Below, piece by piece: positions 9,074 to 17,744 of a stretch of DNA of 64,000 nt. Both the position numbers and the translations under genes were made by a program. The notes under the pieces were generated by a model. That model was not told where the DNA came from. It did no database searches and was given only the letters and a program-made list of their open reading frames with translations. The stretch spans positions 3,100,001 through 3,164,000 of the forward strand of contig OZ244893.1 in NCBI GenBank assembly GCA_965221485.1, given 5' to 3'. The DNA comes from JAJEBT01 sp965221485 (lineage in GTDB: Bacteria; Pseudomonadota; Alphaproteobacteria; MPNO01; UBA830). Numbering within the stretch: the stretch's first letter is position 1; each line of letters starts with the position of its first letter.

Positions 9074-12000
9074 TCAGTCTATCTGATCTCTAATGGCACG
9101 CAGCAGGGTGCTGCCAGGGTCAAGATACTCCTCCAGAACTGTGAAATGATTGCGGCCCGGCAAATCGACAAACCGGCCCCGCAAGCCACGCCGCTGCCAC
9201 GCCGCCAGAAACTCGCGGGACTGGCGATGGAATTCGTCGGACTCCTCACCCCCGAGAGTCACCAGCAGAGGAGCCGAATGATCCGGAATGCAATGCAGGG
9301 GGCTCATTCGGTAGGCCTCTTCGGGGGTCAGGCGAAGTCTGGGGCCCAGCCAGGAATGAGGGAACGGTGCCAGATCGAAAAGACCGCTGATGGCACACCC
9401 TCCCTTGATCACGTCCTCGGGCAAGCCGTATTCCTGTTCCCAGTTGGTCGACATCAGCATCGCTGTCAGATGACCGCCGGCAGAATGTCCCGAGACGGTG
9501 ATCCGGTCAGGATCGCATCCGATGGACGCTGCGTTACGACAGATCCAGGCCACAGCAGCGCGGTTCTGACGGACGATCTCGGTGATCGAAACCACCGGGC
9601 AAAGCTCGTAGTTCACAACGGCAACCGTCACCCCTTCTGCAACCAGGCCTTCCGCCACAAAACTGAAATCCCGACTGGACAGGGAGTGCCAGTATCCTCC
9701 GTGAATGAACATGTGGACCGGCGCATCCTGCGCACCACTCCTGAAGAGATCGAGATGCTCCGCTGCGGTAGGGCCATAGGACACACCGAGATCGGGCTTC
9801 AGGCTGGCCCGCACCCGTTCACTGTTTTCGACGAAGAAATTTGCATAAGCGCCAAAGTCGGATACCGACTTTTCGACATCATATTGGGCGTCGATTTCCT
9901 CCCGGGATCTGAATTCACGATACAGGGGCGGGGCGGATTCACCATCCGGCGACGCAGTCTCTGCAGCACCGTTGTCTTTCCCGGAAACACGCGAGGGTGT
10001 CACGGCTTCGGACGGAACAACACGGACTGACCAGTCCCGGCCGCTTTCACGGGTCTGCCAGCTCCGGACCGGTGCCCTGAGGGCGCGCTGCGCCCGGTCC
10101 TCGTCGAGATGAAATTCGATCACAGCACCGCCGGCACCGTAAAGCGGGCCGTATCCTCTGACAGTTGCACCGTGATAGTTCTCACCAATGGCGCCAAGCA
10201 CGAATGCGAGATGTTTCAGTCCCATATCCGCGTTGGACGCCTCACAATACGTCTTCAGGACGGCCTGGATTTCCGAAACTTCTCCCCGGGTCAGCAACTC
10301 GAGCAGGCGGCGGTTCCAGCGATCGTCCTCAGCCGACGCAATATGGTCGTCCGCAAATTCGATTTCCTGTCGAAACGTATGGCCGGACAGTCCGCCGACG
10401 CCAACCACCGCAATTCGTCGTCCTTGCGCGATCGCCTGGTCGGCGGCCATTTCGCCCAGCCGCCATGTCGTGTCCCAGTCGTGGTAAAGATTGTTGGCAG
10501 CCACCGCCAATGGCACCTTGCCTTCGGGATTGAGGAAGCTGCAGGCGACGATTGTCCCCGTATCAATCGGGAAACTGTCGAAAGTCACCCCCTTCGCCCG
10601 TACCCCTGCAAGCCGGCTTCCGGCAACACATGCTTCCGAAAAATCAACATCGATATCTATGTCATACTCAAGATCTCCGTGGCCGTGCCAGTTCTCGTCG
10701 ACATGGACACCGCGCAGGCGCGGCCGGGTTTGCCAGAGCTGGTCCATGACGGCAACCCACTGCGTTGAATAGATCAGTACAACGTCGGGTCTGGCTGCCT
10801 GCAGGGCCTGGCCGGCTTCATTGAGCCCCGTAACCAGACCGGACCAGGGCGGGTTTTCCGGCTTGAGGAGGGGCAGGGGATGGCCCGGAACCAGAAACGC
10901 CGCAACAACTCCCGGTTCGGACCGGGAGGTCGAGCGCCCCTGGAAGACCCGATGGATTACGCCCATCCCGAGCGCTTCGATCAGCTCGCTGCGGCCTGCG
11001 TCATCGAACTGCCGCAACGCGTGCAGGATCCCCATGATCCCGCGCGGGAGCACAAAGATAATGACGATCGCTGCAATGCCGAGCACCAGAAGCGGATAGT
11101 CAGTAACATCTGAAAGTACGCGATCGACAACCACGAAAATGGCACCGCCGATGATGGGACCTGCCAGGGTCCCCATACCGCCGGCCACAACGATGAACAC
11201 GAAATAGGCTGACCAGAAGATCGTGAAGGCCGAAGCCGGTGTGATGATGACCGCGTCGATGAAATAGAGGCCGGCTGCGAGTCCGGTCATGGTTCCGGCT
11301 ATGACGAACACCAGAAGCTTCACCTTCCGGATGTCGATGCCAACGCTTGAGGCCGCTTCCTCGTCATCGCGCACGGCGGTGAGCGCCAGTCCGTAACGGC
11401 CTGACAGGATCCGGCTCACGGTCCAGGTCGCGGCCACCAGAAGGACCAGCCCCGCATAATACATTTCGGTCGGGGTGACATCGGTCTTGATCTGCATGCC
11501 GCCGCCCGCCCCCACCAGTTTCCATTCGTTGAAAATCGAGCCGACCGCGGCGGCGATGATCCACGTGGCAACGGCAAAGTAAGCCCCCTGCAATCGCAGG
11601 AGCGGCAACGCTCCCAAGAAAATCAGCAGTAGGATGATCACGCGGCGTACATATGGCTCTCCGATAATGTCGGCTGCCGGTTCGTAAACAATAACGATTT
11701 CGTAAATGACCCAGAGCACGACAGCGATCACGACAGGACGCCAGACCCGGATCCCCACCAGAGATTCACGGACCGGAATGGCAAGCAGGAAGGCGAACGC
11801 GCCGGCGGCAATACCGCCAATGATCAGCGCCAGCCATATGTTGACCGCGCCATAGAAATAGAGAATGGCTACGGTGAAACCGCCGATGCCCACATACACC
11901 TGGTTGCCAAAAGACAGAAAACCGCAATAACCGGCCAGCAAATTCCATGCCTGGCCAAAAGTCGCGAATATGAAAAACGTAAACAGAAGATAGATGAGCC

Positions 12001-12112
12001 AGCCTTGCCCCGGGAACGCCCACGGAAACACCAGTCCGACCAGGATCAGGCCTGTCAGCAGCGCCCGGGCCGGCCATCCCGCCGACAGTGTGTTCAGAAC
12101 CTGGCCAATCAC
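9074..12112 (-). CDS. Three-part fusion: LivM permease - LigB (aminophenol dioxygenase alpha-like) - HGGYW alpha/beta hydrolase
   Basis: One uninterrupted 1012-residue frame. Residues 1-370 are a LivM-type permease with about ten membrane segments, a SFGNQVYVGIGG motif and an ABC-contact loop near 245-262. Residues about 403-672 are a LigB-fold domain closely resembling the separate alpha-type subunit encoded at 15859-16671 (shared NPPWSG, IYSTQW, HVDENW, NNLYHDWD, VGVGGLSG, GLKHLA). Residues about 729-1012 are an alpha/beta hydrolase with oxyanion motif HGGYW (804-808), nucleophile elbow GHSAGG (Ser877) and probable His989, resembling arylformamidase-type enzymes. Linkers are about 30 and 55 residues. 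ATG overlaps the livH stop. This would tether catabolic domains to a transporter; loss of two stop codons by sequence error is the alternative. Confidence 0.85.
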   Translation of the reverse strand: MIGQVLNTLSAGWPARALLTGLILVGLVFPWAFPGQGWLIYLLFTFFIFATFGQAWNLLAGYCGFLSFGNQVYVGIGGFTVAILYFYGAVNIWLALIIGGIAAGAFAFLLAIPVRESLVGIRVWRPVVIAVVLWVIYEIVIVYEPAADIIGEPYVRRVIILLLIFLGALPLLRLQGAYFAVATWIIAAAVGSIFNEWKLVGAGGGMQIKTDVTPTEMYYAGLVLLVAATWTVSRILSGRYGLALTAVRDDEEAASSVGIDIRKVKLLVFVIAGTMTGLAAGLYFIDAVIITPASAFTIFWSAYFVFIVVAGGMGTLAGPIIGGAIFVVVDRVLSDVTDYPLLVLGIAAIVIIFVLPRGIMGILHALRQFDDAGRSELIEALGMGVIHRVFQGRSTSRSEPGVVAAFLVPGHPLPLLKPENPPWSGLVTGLNEAGQALQAARPDVVLIYSTQWVAVMDQLWQTRPRLRGVHVDENWHGHGDLEYDIDIDVDFSEACVAGSRLAGVRAKGVTFDSFPIDTGTIVACSFLNPEGKVPLAVAANNLYHDWDTTWRLGEMAADQAIAQGRRIAVVGVGGLSGHTFRQEIEFADDHIASAEDDRWNRRLLELLTRGEVSEIQAVLKTYCEASNADMGLKHLAFVLGAIGENYHGATVRGYGPLYGAGGAVIEFHLDEDRAQRALRAPVRSWQTRESGRDWSVRVVPSEAVTPSRVSGKDNGAAETASPDGESAPPLYREFRSREEIDAQYDVEKSVSDFGAYANFFVENSERVRASLKPDLGVSYGPTAAEHLDLFRSGAQDAPVHMFIHGGYWHSLSSRDFSFVAEGLVAEGVTVAVVNYELCPVVSITEIVRQNRAAVAWICRNAASIGCDPDRITVSGHSAGGHLTAMLMSTNWEQEYGLPEDVIKGGCAISGLFDLAPFPHSWLGPRLRLTPEEAYRMSPLHCIPDHSAPLLVTLGGEESDEFHRQSREFLAAWQRRGLRGRFVDLPGRNHFTVLEEYLDPGSTLLRAIRDQID

Positions 12113-13029
12113 CGCGAGAACAGCCCCTGGGGCCGCACCGCCAGCACGAACAGAATGAGCATGTATCCGGCCACCAGCTGCGCAGACGGCCCGAAGTAGG
12201 TGCCGGCCAGCACCTGCGTTATACCGATGAGGATACCTCCGGCAAGCGCACCGACCATGGAACCCAGGCCTCCCACAATGACGACCCCGAACGCGATCAG
12301 CAGGAACTGCGGGCCGTCAAAGGGCTGGAACGTTCGCGACATTCCCACGGCAACTCCAGCAACTCCTGCGACGGCCAGAGAAATCCCGCTCGCGAGCGCA
12401 TAGATGTTGGCGGTTCGTATTCCCATCAGGGGTGCGATTTCGGAGTCATCGGACGCTGCACGAATCGCCCGGCCGGCATGGGTCCGCCTCAGGAACAGAT
12501 GCACACCGACGAGAATGGCCACCGCGATGCAGAAGAAAATCAGCCTCAGGGTGGAAATGCTCAGATCCTCGCTCAACCGGATGGCCGAAAAAGACAGCTC
12601 GTTCTGGATCACCCTGGCGTCCGAAGCAAAAACACCAAGAAGTGCGTGAGCGATGACGATCGACAAACCGAATGTGACAAGGATCGGGGACATGAGGCCG
12701 TATCGTTCCGACAGGCCCCGTTCCTCCATGGCCTGCACGGAAACATGCTGCAAGAGATAACGCTGGAGCCCGTAACCGATGACCCACATGGCCGGCACCA
12801 CGATGACCAGGGTTGCAAACGGCGGGAACCCGAGGAACTGGGTCAGGACCGATGCAAAATAGGCGGCAACGATCAACAGGTCCCCATGGGCCAGATTCAC
12901 CAGCCGCATGACTCCGAACAACAACGCAAGGCCAAGACTGATAATCGCGTAATAGCCGCCCAGCATGGTCCCCGACAAAATGCCATTGGCGAAGTCGATC
13001 AGACCCCAATACAGGTCTTCGCCGGTCAT
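12109..13029 (-). CDS. livH: Branched-chain-type ABC permease, LivH (second system)
   Basis: 306 residues, the usual LivH size, with the hallmark LVNLAHGDLLIVAAY near residues 42-56 and VVIVGGLGSMVGALAGG near the C-terminus. It would pair with the permease domain of the fused LivM downstream, whose ATG overlaps this gene's stop by four bases. It also overlaps the preceding livF stop, so F, H and M are all coupled. The substrate is unknown; context with aminophenol-dioxygenase-like subunits suggests an aromatic or amide compound. Confidence 0.93.
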   Translation of the reverse strand: MTGEDLYWGLIDFANGILSGTMLGGYYAIISLGLALLFGVMRLVNLAHGDLLIVAAYFASVLTQFLGFPPFATLVIVVPAMWVIGYGLQRYLLQHVSVQAMEERGLSERYGLMSPILVTFGLSIVIAHALLGVFASDARVIQNELSFSAIRLSEDLSISTLRLIFFCIAVAILVGVHLFLRRTHAGRAIRAASDDSEIAPLMGIRTANIYALASGISLAVAGVAGVAVGMSRTFQPFDGPQFLLIAFGVVIVGGLGSMVGALAGGILIGITQVLAGTYFGPSAQLVAGYMLILFVLAVRPQGLFSR

Positions 13030-13811
13030 GCTGCTGCCCCAAGATCCGACCCGAAATAGGCCGCAGTCACCTGGTCCTCGGTCAGCTCACCTGGCGATCC
13101 TTCGAGAACCACCCGCCCTTCCAGAAGCACGATCACGTGATCCGCCACGGACAGGGCTCGCTTCATGTCCTGTTCGATAACAACGGCGGTCAATCCCCGC
13201 TGATGGATGTCCTGAACCTTTTGGTAGATGTCATCGACCACCACCGGCGCGAGTCCAAGTGACAGTTCGTCGAACAGGACGAGATCGGGGTCTGACATGA
13301 GGGCGCGCCCGATGGCCACCATCTGCTGCTGGCCACCCGAAAGCTGCGATACGACCTGTGCCCGCCGGTCAGCAAGCATTGGAAACAGCGTGAATACGTC
13401 GTCCAGGAGATCCCGCATTTTCGACCGGCACCGCGGGAGATAGGCCCCGGTCATCAGGTTTTCTTCAACCGAAAGCCGGGTAAACAATCGCCGCCCCTCC
13501 GGAACCATCGTGATCCCTGCATTGACAATCCGTTCCGTGGGAAGCGCATCGATTCGCCGTCCGCGAAACTCGACACGGCCGTTCGTCTTGGCCGCATGGC
13601 CGCGCTGCATCATCCCCACGATTGATTTCAGCAGCGTGGATTTTCCGGCACCGTTCGCGCCGATGATGGAGCAGATTTCACCGCTCCTGATTTCCAGACT
13701 GATATTGTTCAGGGCCCGCAACTCCCCGTAATAGGCGGACAGTCCCGACACTCTCAGCAGGCGTTCATCCGTATCAGGCGCCAAGATAGACACGTCTGAC
13801 CTCGGGAGCAT
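13026..13811 (-). CDS. livF: ABC transporter ATP-binding protein, LivF type (second system)
   Basis: 261 residues with complete motifs: Walker A GANGAGKS near residues 48-55, signature LSGGQQQM and Walker B LVLFDELSLGL, followed by the LivF-typical IEQDMKRAL switch region. The chosen ATG at 13811 overlaps the end of livG by 38 bases and gives a slightly long N-terminus (about 17 residues before the conserved LRVSGLSAYYG); a GTG at residue 7 is possible. It is a cytoplasmic energising subunit shared with LivG. Confidence 0.93.
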   Translation of the reverse strand: MLPRSDVSILAPDTDERLLRVSGLSAYYGELRALNNISLEIRSGEICSIIGANGAGKSTLLKSIVGMMQRGHAAKTNGRVEFRGRRIDALPTERIVNAGITMVPEGRRLFTRLSVEENLMTGAYLPRCRSKMRDLLDDVFTLFPMLADRRAQVVSQLSGGQQQMVAIGRALMSDPDLVLFDELSLGLAPVVVDDIYQKVQDIHQRGLTAVVIEQDMKRALSVADHVIVLLEGRVVLEGSPGELTEDQVTAAYFGSDLGAAA

Positions 13812-14487
13812 TCAGCACATCCTGGGGACGGCCACTGGCCAACACGCGCCCCTCGCTCAGCGCCAGCAGTCGGTCGGTGGCCGTCAGCATCGTCTTCATG
13901 ACATGTTCGATCCAAACGACGGTAATGCCGGACTCGCGGATCGAGCCGACGAGGCGGATGAATTCGTTGACCTCCGCGTCGGTCAGTCCGGCCGCCACCT
14001 CGTCAATCAGCAGCAGTTTCGGCTGCATGGCAAGAGCCCGCGCCAGTTCGTGTCGTTTTCGCATCAACAGCGGCAACCGCCCTGCCAGCGTGAGACGTTC
14101 TGCTCGCATACCGGTCGCTGCGAGGACCCGTTCGGCCCGGTCCTCTGCATCGGCTGCCTCCATACCGCCTCCGAACGTCGCAGCGACCTTCAGATTGTCG
14201 AAGACCGTCATATGGGTGAATGGACGCGGAATCTGGTAGGTGCGCGCCAACCCGGCCCGGGTGCGTTCATGGGCCGGGACGATCGTGATATCGCGCCCGG
14301 CAAAGATGATGCGGCCGCTGTCGGCGCCCAGATTACCGGCCAGCAACCCGAACAGCGTTGTTTTCCCCGCGCCGTTGGGTCCGATGATGCCCACAATCTC
14401 GCCTTCATCAACCGTAAACGAGACGTGGTCCGCAACACGCAGCGCTCCGAACGACTTGCAGAGATCCTCAATGACCAGCAGGGCCAT
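13774..14487 (-). CDS. livG: ABC transporter ATP-binding protein, LivG type (second system)
   Basis: 237 residues from ATG at 14487 (MALLVIEDLCKSFG). Upstream open frame to 14685 overlaps the binding-protein gene and a hairpin, so it was not used. Walker A GPNGAGKT and Walker B LLLIDEVAAGL are intact. The signature segment LPLLMRKRHELARAL departs strongly from LSGGQ, a deviation typical of this LivG branch. The ribosome site is poor, and a 34-base hairpin precedes it, so expression may be lower than that of the binding protein. Confidence 0.9.
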   Translation of the reverse strand: MALLVIEDLCKSFGALRVADHVSFTVDEGEIVGIIGPNGAGKTTLFGLLAGNLGADSGRIIFAGRDITIVPAHERTRAGLARTYQIPRPFTHMTVFDNLKVAATFGGGMEAADAEDRAERVLAATGMRAERLTLAGRLPLLMRKRHELARALAMQPKLLLIDEVAAGLTDAEVNEFIRLVGSIRESGITVVWIEHVMKTMLTATDRLLALSEGRVLASGRPQDVLNAPEVRRVYLGA

Positions 14488-14534
14488 ACCAGTGACTCGT
14501 CCGCCACAAGGCTGAAACTTGCTCGGGACCTGGT

Positions 14535-14568
14535 GAGGAGCGTCGCCGCCCGGGCGGCGATGCTCCTC
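14535..14568 (-). terminator. 34-base GC-rich stem-loop between the second livK and livG
   Basis: A near-perfect inverted repeat has a 7-bp outer arm (GAGGAGC/GCTCCTC), one A-C mismatch and an inner 18-base perfect palindrome centred on CCGG. It starts 11 bases past the binding-protein stop and has no T-tract. It is probably an intercistronic mRNA-stabilising or attenuating element; its layout repeats that of the hairpin at 3175-3207. Confidence 0.6.
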
Positions 14569-14579
14569 CGCAACAGTTT

Positions 14580-15836
14580 CTATTGCTGATAAAGACGCAT
14601 ATCCGCAGTCTTGCGCACATCCGGATAGACGACGTTGTACACATTGTCCTTGACCCAGCGTTTTGTCTTGTCGTCGACGCGCCATTGGGCTCCGCCCAGG
14701 GGCTGGACCGAATAATGCTGTTGATTGAACTTGACGCGTCCGACCACCGTATCAAGGTCCGTCGTGGCCAGCGCCCGGAGCAGATCCGCGCGATCGGTCG
14801 AGCCGGCCCGCTGCAGGGCATCGAACAGGACGTCATAGGAAGCGTCGGTATAGGCCAGGGGCGGAGAATAGTATTTGCCCGGATTCTGGCCCTCGTAAAG
14901 ATCGACCAGCCCTTGTCCCGTGTAACCGCCGTACTTTGATTTGCCAGGGTAAGCCGGGGACCAGAAATTGACGCTCAGGATATCAATTCCGTGCCGGCCG
15001 AGGGCTTTCATCGCCTCCGGATAGCCGGTCGCCTTGTCGATAATGTACATGCGGGGCTTGAAGCCGGCCTGAGCGGCTTGCTGAAGATAGTTCTGCAGAT
15101 CCGGAGGAGCCAGCACGCCCGTCACCACCTGGACACGTCCTCGCTTGAACCGGTTGATGATGGCAGAAAAGTCAGGCAGCCCCTGTTCGAACCGGCCGGG
15201 ATCCGTCGGCTCCCAACCTTCCTTCTTGAAAGCCGGATCGAACAGCTGGGCAAAAACCACGCCGTCCGGATCGTTGGGATAGAGATAGCCGATCCTACCG
15301 TTGAAGCCGCCCGGGAGTGACTTGATCATGCCGATATGATTGGCAACCAGGTCCGGTACGGCAAAGAAGAAATGAAATGAATACTGATACTGCTTGGGCT
15401 TGCCATCGGGCCCGTAGAGCCAAGGTTCGATGGGGGTATTCGACGTGATGCAGGGCACCTTGTAGCGCTCGCACAGATCGGCCGGCGCATTGGTGGTATC
15501 GGGTGTTCCCTGGGCAAAAACGACATCGACCTTGTCATTGAGGATCGCCCGTGTGGCAGCCTCTCCGGATCCGGCCATTGTTCCCTTGGAATCAAAAATC
15601 TTGAAGTTGATCTTGCATTTTTGGCCGCCGACCTGGAGGCCGCCCGCTGTATTGATCGAATCAACCTTGTTGTGGTCGAGCCACGGTGTTTCACGGCCCA
15701 TGTCCAGCAGGGGTCCGGTAATCGGAACCACCCTGCCGACCGTAACTTCGCAGGCCGCAGCAGAACGAACGGCACCCATGTCCAGCATGGCAGCCAGAAC
15801 CAGTGTTCCTAACAGTGACAGCGTTGCTGCTCTCAT
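14580..15836 (-). CDS. ABC transporter substrate-binding protein, LivK/HAAT family (second system)
   Basis: 418-residue periplasmic binding protein. Start ATG at 15836 has AAGGAG seven bases upstream and gives a proper signal peptide (basic MRA, hydrophobic core, cleavage near VRSAAA). The mature protein opens CEVTVGRVVPITGPLLDMG, typical of type I binding proteins. It is divergent enough from the first LivK-type protein that the two systems should carry different ligands. It is placed between the dioxygenase subunit genes and the ATPase genes on the same strand, so its ligand probably feeds that ring-cleavage pathway (inference). Confidence 0.9.
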   Translation of the reverse strand: MRAATLSLLGTLVLAAMLDMGAVRSAAACEVTVGRVVPITGPLLDMGRETPWLDHNKVDSINTAGGLQVGGQKCKINFKIFDSKGTMAGSGEAATRAILNDKVDVVFAQGTPDTTNAPADLCERYKVPCITSNTPIEPWLYGPDGKPKQYQYSFHFFFAVPDLVANHIGMIKSLPGGFNGRIGYLYPNDPDGVVFAQLFDPAFKKEGWEPTDPGRFEQGLPDFSAIINRFKRGRVQVVTGVLAPPDLQNYLQQAAQAGFKPRMYIIDKATGYPEAMKALGRHGIDILSVNFWSPAYPGKSKYGGYTGQGLVDLYEGQNPGKYYSPPLAYTDASYDVLFDALQRAGSTDRADLLRALATTDLDTVVGRVKFNQQHYSVQPLGGAQWRVDDKTKRWVKDNVYNVVYPDVRKTADMRLYQQ

Positions 15837-15858
15837 GATCTTCTCCTTTTCCCAATCT

Positions 15859-16671
15859 TCATACGCGCAACTCGACGATGGCTGCTCCTCCGCCGTAAGT
15901 CGGGCCGTAGGCGTGAATTCTCGCACCGTAAAATCGGCCCCCGACAGCGCCAAGCACCCAGGCAAGGTGTTTCAGACCCATATCGACGCGAGCCGCCTCG
16001 ACATAGTCGGAGCGGAGACGTTCGAACTCCGCCGATTCTCCCTTCTCGAGAAGGTCAAGCATGCGCCGGTTCCATGCATCATCTTCATCCGCAGCGATTC
16101 GATCCCGGGCAATGTCGATTTCCTCGCGAAAGATTGTTCCTGATAGACCGCCGACTCCTACGACCACGATTTTCTTTCCCTGGGATTCGGCCTTTGCGGC
16201 GGCCATGGCCGCGATCCGCCGGGTCATGTCCCAGTCATGATAGAGATTGTTGGCAGCCAGAACGACGGGAATATGTCCGCCGGGATTTAGGTAGTTGTTG
16301 GCTACGATCGTTCCGGTGTCTACAGGGAACCCTTCGTAATCGACACCCTTGGCACTGACCCCGATATCCCGGCTTCCTTCTATGCAGGCCTGCGCCAGTT
16401 CGGTATCGATTTTCAGATCGAAGGACAGTTCGCCGTACTCATACCAGTTCTCGTCGACGTGAGTCCCTGATATCGATTGCCGGGTCTGCCACAGTTCATC
16501 CAGCACTGCAATCCACTGGGTCGAATAGATCAGGATTGCATCGGGACGCGCGGCCCTGACGGTGCGGGCTGCCTTCTCATATCCTGCCGCGATCCCGCTC
16601 CAGGGTGGATTGTCTCTCCGGAACCACGGCAGCGGAGACCCGGGAACCAGCAGGGCAGACGCGATGCTCAT
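15859..16671 (-). CDS. LigB-family extradiol dioxygenase, 2-aminophenol 1,6-dioxygenase alpha-like subunit
   Basis: 270 residues, matching the length of the AmnA-type alpha subunit. Where the catalytic subunit has the iron-ligand motif HPPH, this protein reads LVPGSPLPW, and the second His position is Gln (IYSTQW). It is therefore probably the non-catalytic partner, as known for AmnA. Its ATG overlaps the stop of the beta-subunit gene (ATGA), supporting a 1:1 complex. A paralogous domain is fused to LivM in the last gene of this operon. The true substrate could be another aromatic compound; I have not assigned the gene symbol. Confidence 0.85.
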   Translation of the reverse strand: MSIASALLVPGSPLPWFRRDNPPWSGIAAGYEKAARTVRAARPDAILIYSTQWIAVLDELWQTRQSISGTHVDENWYEYGELSFDLKIDTELAQACIEGSRDIGVSAKGVDYEGFPVDTGTIVANNYLNPGGHIPVVLAANNLYHDWDMTRRIAAMAAAKAESQGKKIVVVGVGGLSGTIFREEIDIARDRIAADEDDAWNRRMLDLLEKGESAEFERLRSDYVEAARVDMGLKHLAWVLGAVGGRFYGARIHAYGPTYGGGAAIVELRV

Positions 16672-17573
16672 GCCGCCTCAGCGCGTCCCGCCTTGACAAG
16701 GTTCCACTCCATTACGGCATTTCCGGTTCCGATGACGGTTCCATAACCATGCAGTTCGCCTGGAAGTTCCGGATATTCCATAGCCGAAAACATCCATGTA
16801 AACGCGCCCGATTTCACTTCTGCAAACGCCTCGTCAATAAACTGCGGAAGCAACGAAAACACTTCTCCGACCTTGCCGCCGCGCAGCAGATCGATGATGC
16901 GCATGTCCCATTCATATCCGTGCTGGGTGGCGGGCCGCTCCTGGGTCATGTCCTCCGGAAGTTCCGGCTCTTCGTGAAAATGCCAGTGGCTGAGCGTGTT
17001 CGATGCGAGGAGCACGGCACGCCGACCGGTTTCCAGGATGGCGTCCCTGGTCGCCTTGCCGAGGGCATCCATTTCATGCAGCCCTTCCTCTGTGGTCAGG
17101 TAATAGGGCGAATTGTTGGCAGAAATCCCGACGATGGGGATATCCCATTGCGGACGGATCATGTGCAGTGTGGTGATGGTACCGTAATCGACCCGAAAGT
17201 TCGGATTGCGCATCATCTTTGCCACAAGCCCTCGTGCGCGGGCATTGGCACAGCAGGCCTCGGCCAGCTCCACATCGACCTGCAGGGAAAAACTGTAGCG
17301 GAACAGATTGGGGAAAATGGGATCAACCGACTTGCCGGAAAGCTCGGGGACACCAAGAAAGTGATGGCCAAGCTGCGTGATCCAGTGAGGAGAATGCACG
17401 AGCAGCACGTCGGGCTTCAACGCATCGAGACTTGCCCGGGCCCGTTCATAAGCCCAGCGCAATTGCTCCCATCCTCCCTTCGATCGTGGTTCGTTCTGTG
17501 GCGGATTTTCTCCGTAAACGAGGTGGGGCGGGTGCGGAGCCAGATATCCGGCAAGAATCTGTCCCTTGGCCAT
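16668..17573 (-). CDS. LigB-family extradiol dioxygenase, 2-aminophenol 1,6-dioxygenase beta-like (catalytic) subunit
   Basis: 301 residues from ATG at 17573, which has an AGGAGG site; the upstream ATG at 17591 lies on the far side of that site. Iron ligands expected for AmnB are in register: His14 in APHPPH, His63 in HSPHW and Glu252 in the EVKSGAFTW segment; His196 in NTLSHWHF matches the conserved acid-base His. It would cleave an aromatic ring next to an amino or hydroxyl group using Fe(II). It is the first gene of a likely unit with the alpha-like subunit and the second ABC importer. No deaminase or semialdehyde dehydrogenase gene is present, so the full aminophenol pathway is not encoded here. 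Confidence 0.87.
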   Translation of the reverse strand: MAKGQILAGYLAPHPPHLVYGENPPQNEPRSKGGWEQLRWAYERARASLDALKPDVLLVHSPHWITQLGHHFLGVPELSGKSVDPIFPNLFRYSFSLQVDVELAEACCANARARGLVAKMMRNPNFRVDYGTITTLHMIRPQWDIPIVGISANNSPYYLTTEEGLHEMDALGKATRDAILETGRRAVLLASNTLSHWHFHEEPELPEDMTQERPATQHGYEWDMRIIDLLRGGKVGEVFSLLPQFIDEAFAEVKSGAFTWMFSAMEYPELPGELHGYGTVIGTGNAVMEWNLVKAGRAEAA

Positions 17574-17744
17574 CCTGGTTCCTCCTGTCATGACCGGTGC
17601 GGGTAAGGTTTGCGCATCGTGGAGGGTCTTGGTCCCTTCGGCAAGTCAGATTATGCCCGGCTACTCCGACTTTCGAGCTTCGTCAGGAACCGCGGACGTG
17701 AGGCCGGAACCGGCACCCGCTGCGGGTCGGAGAGACGTGAACGT

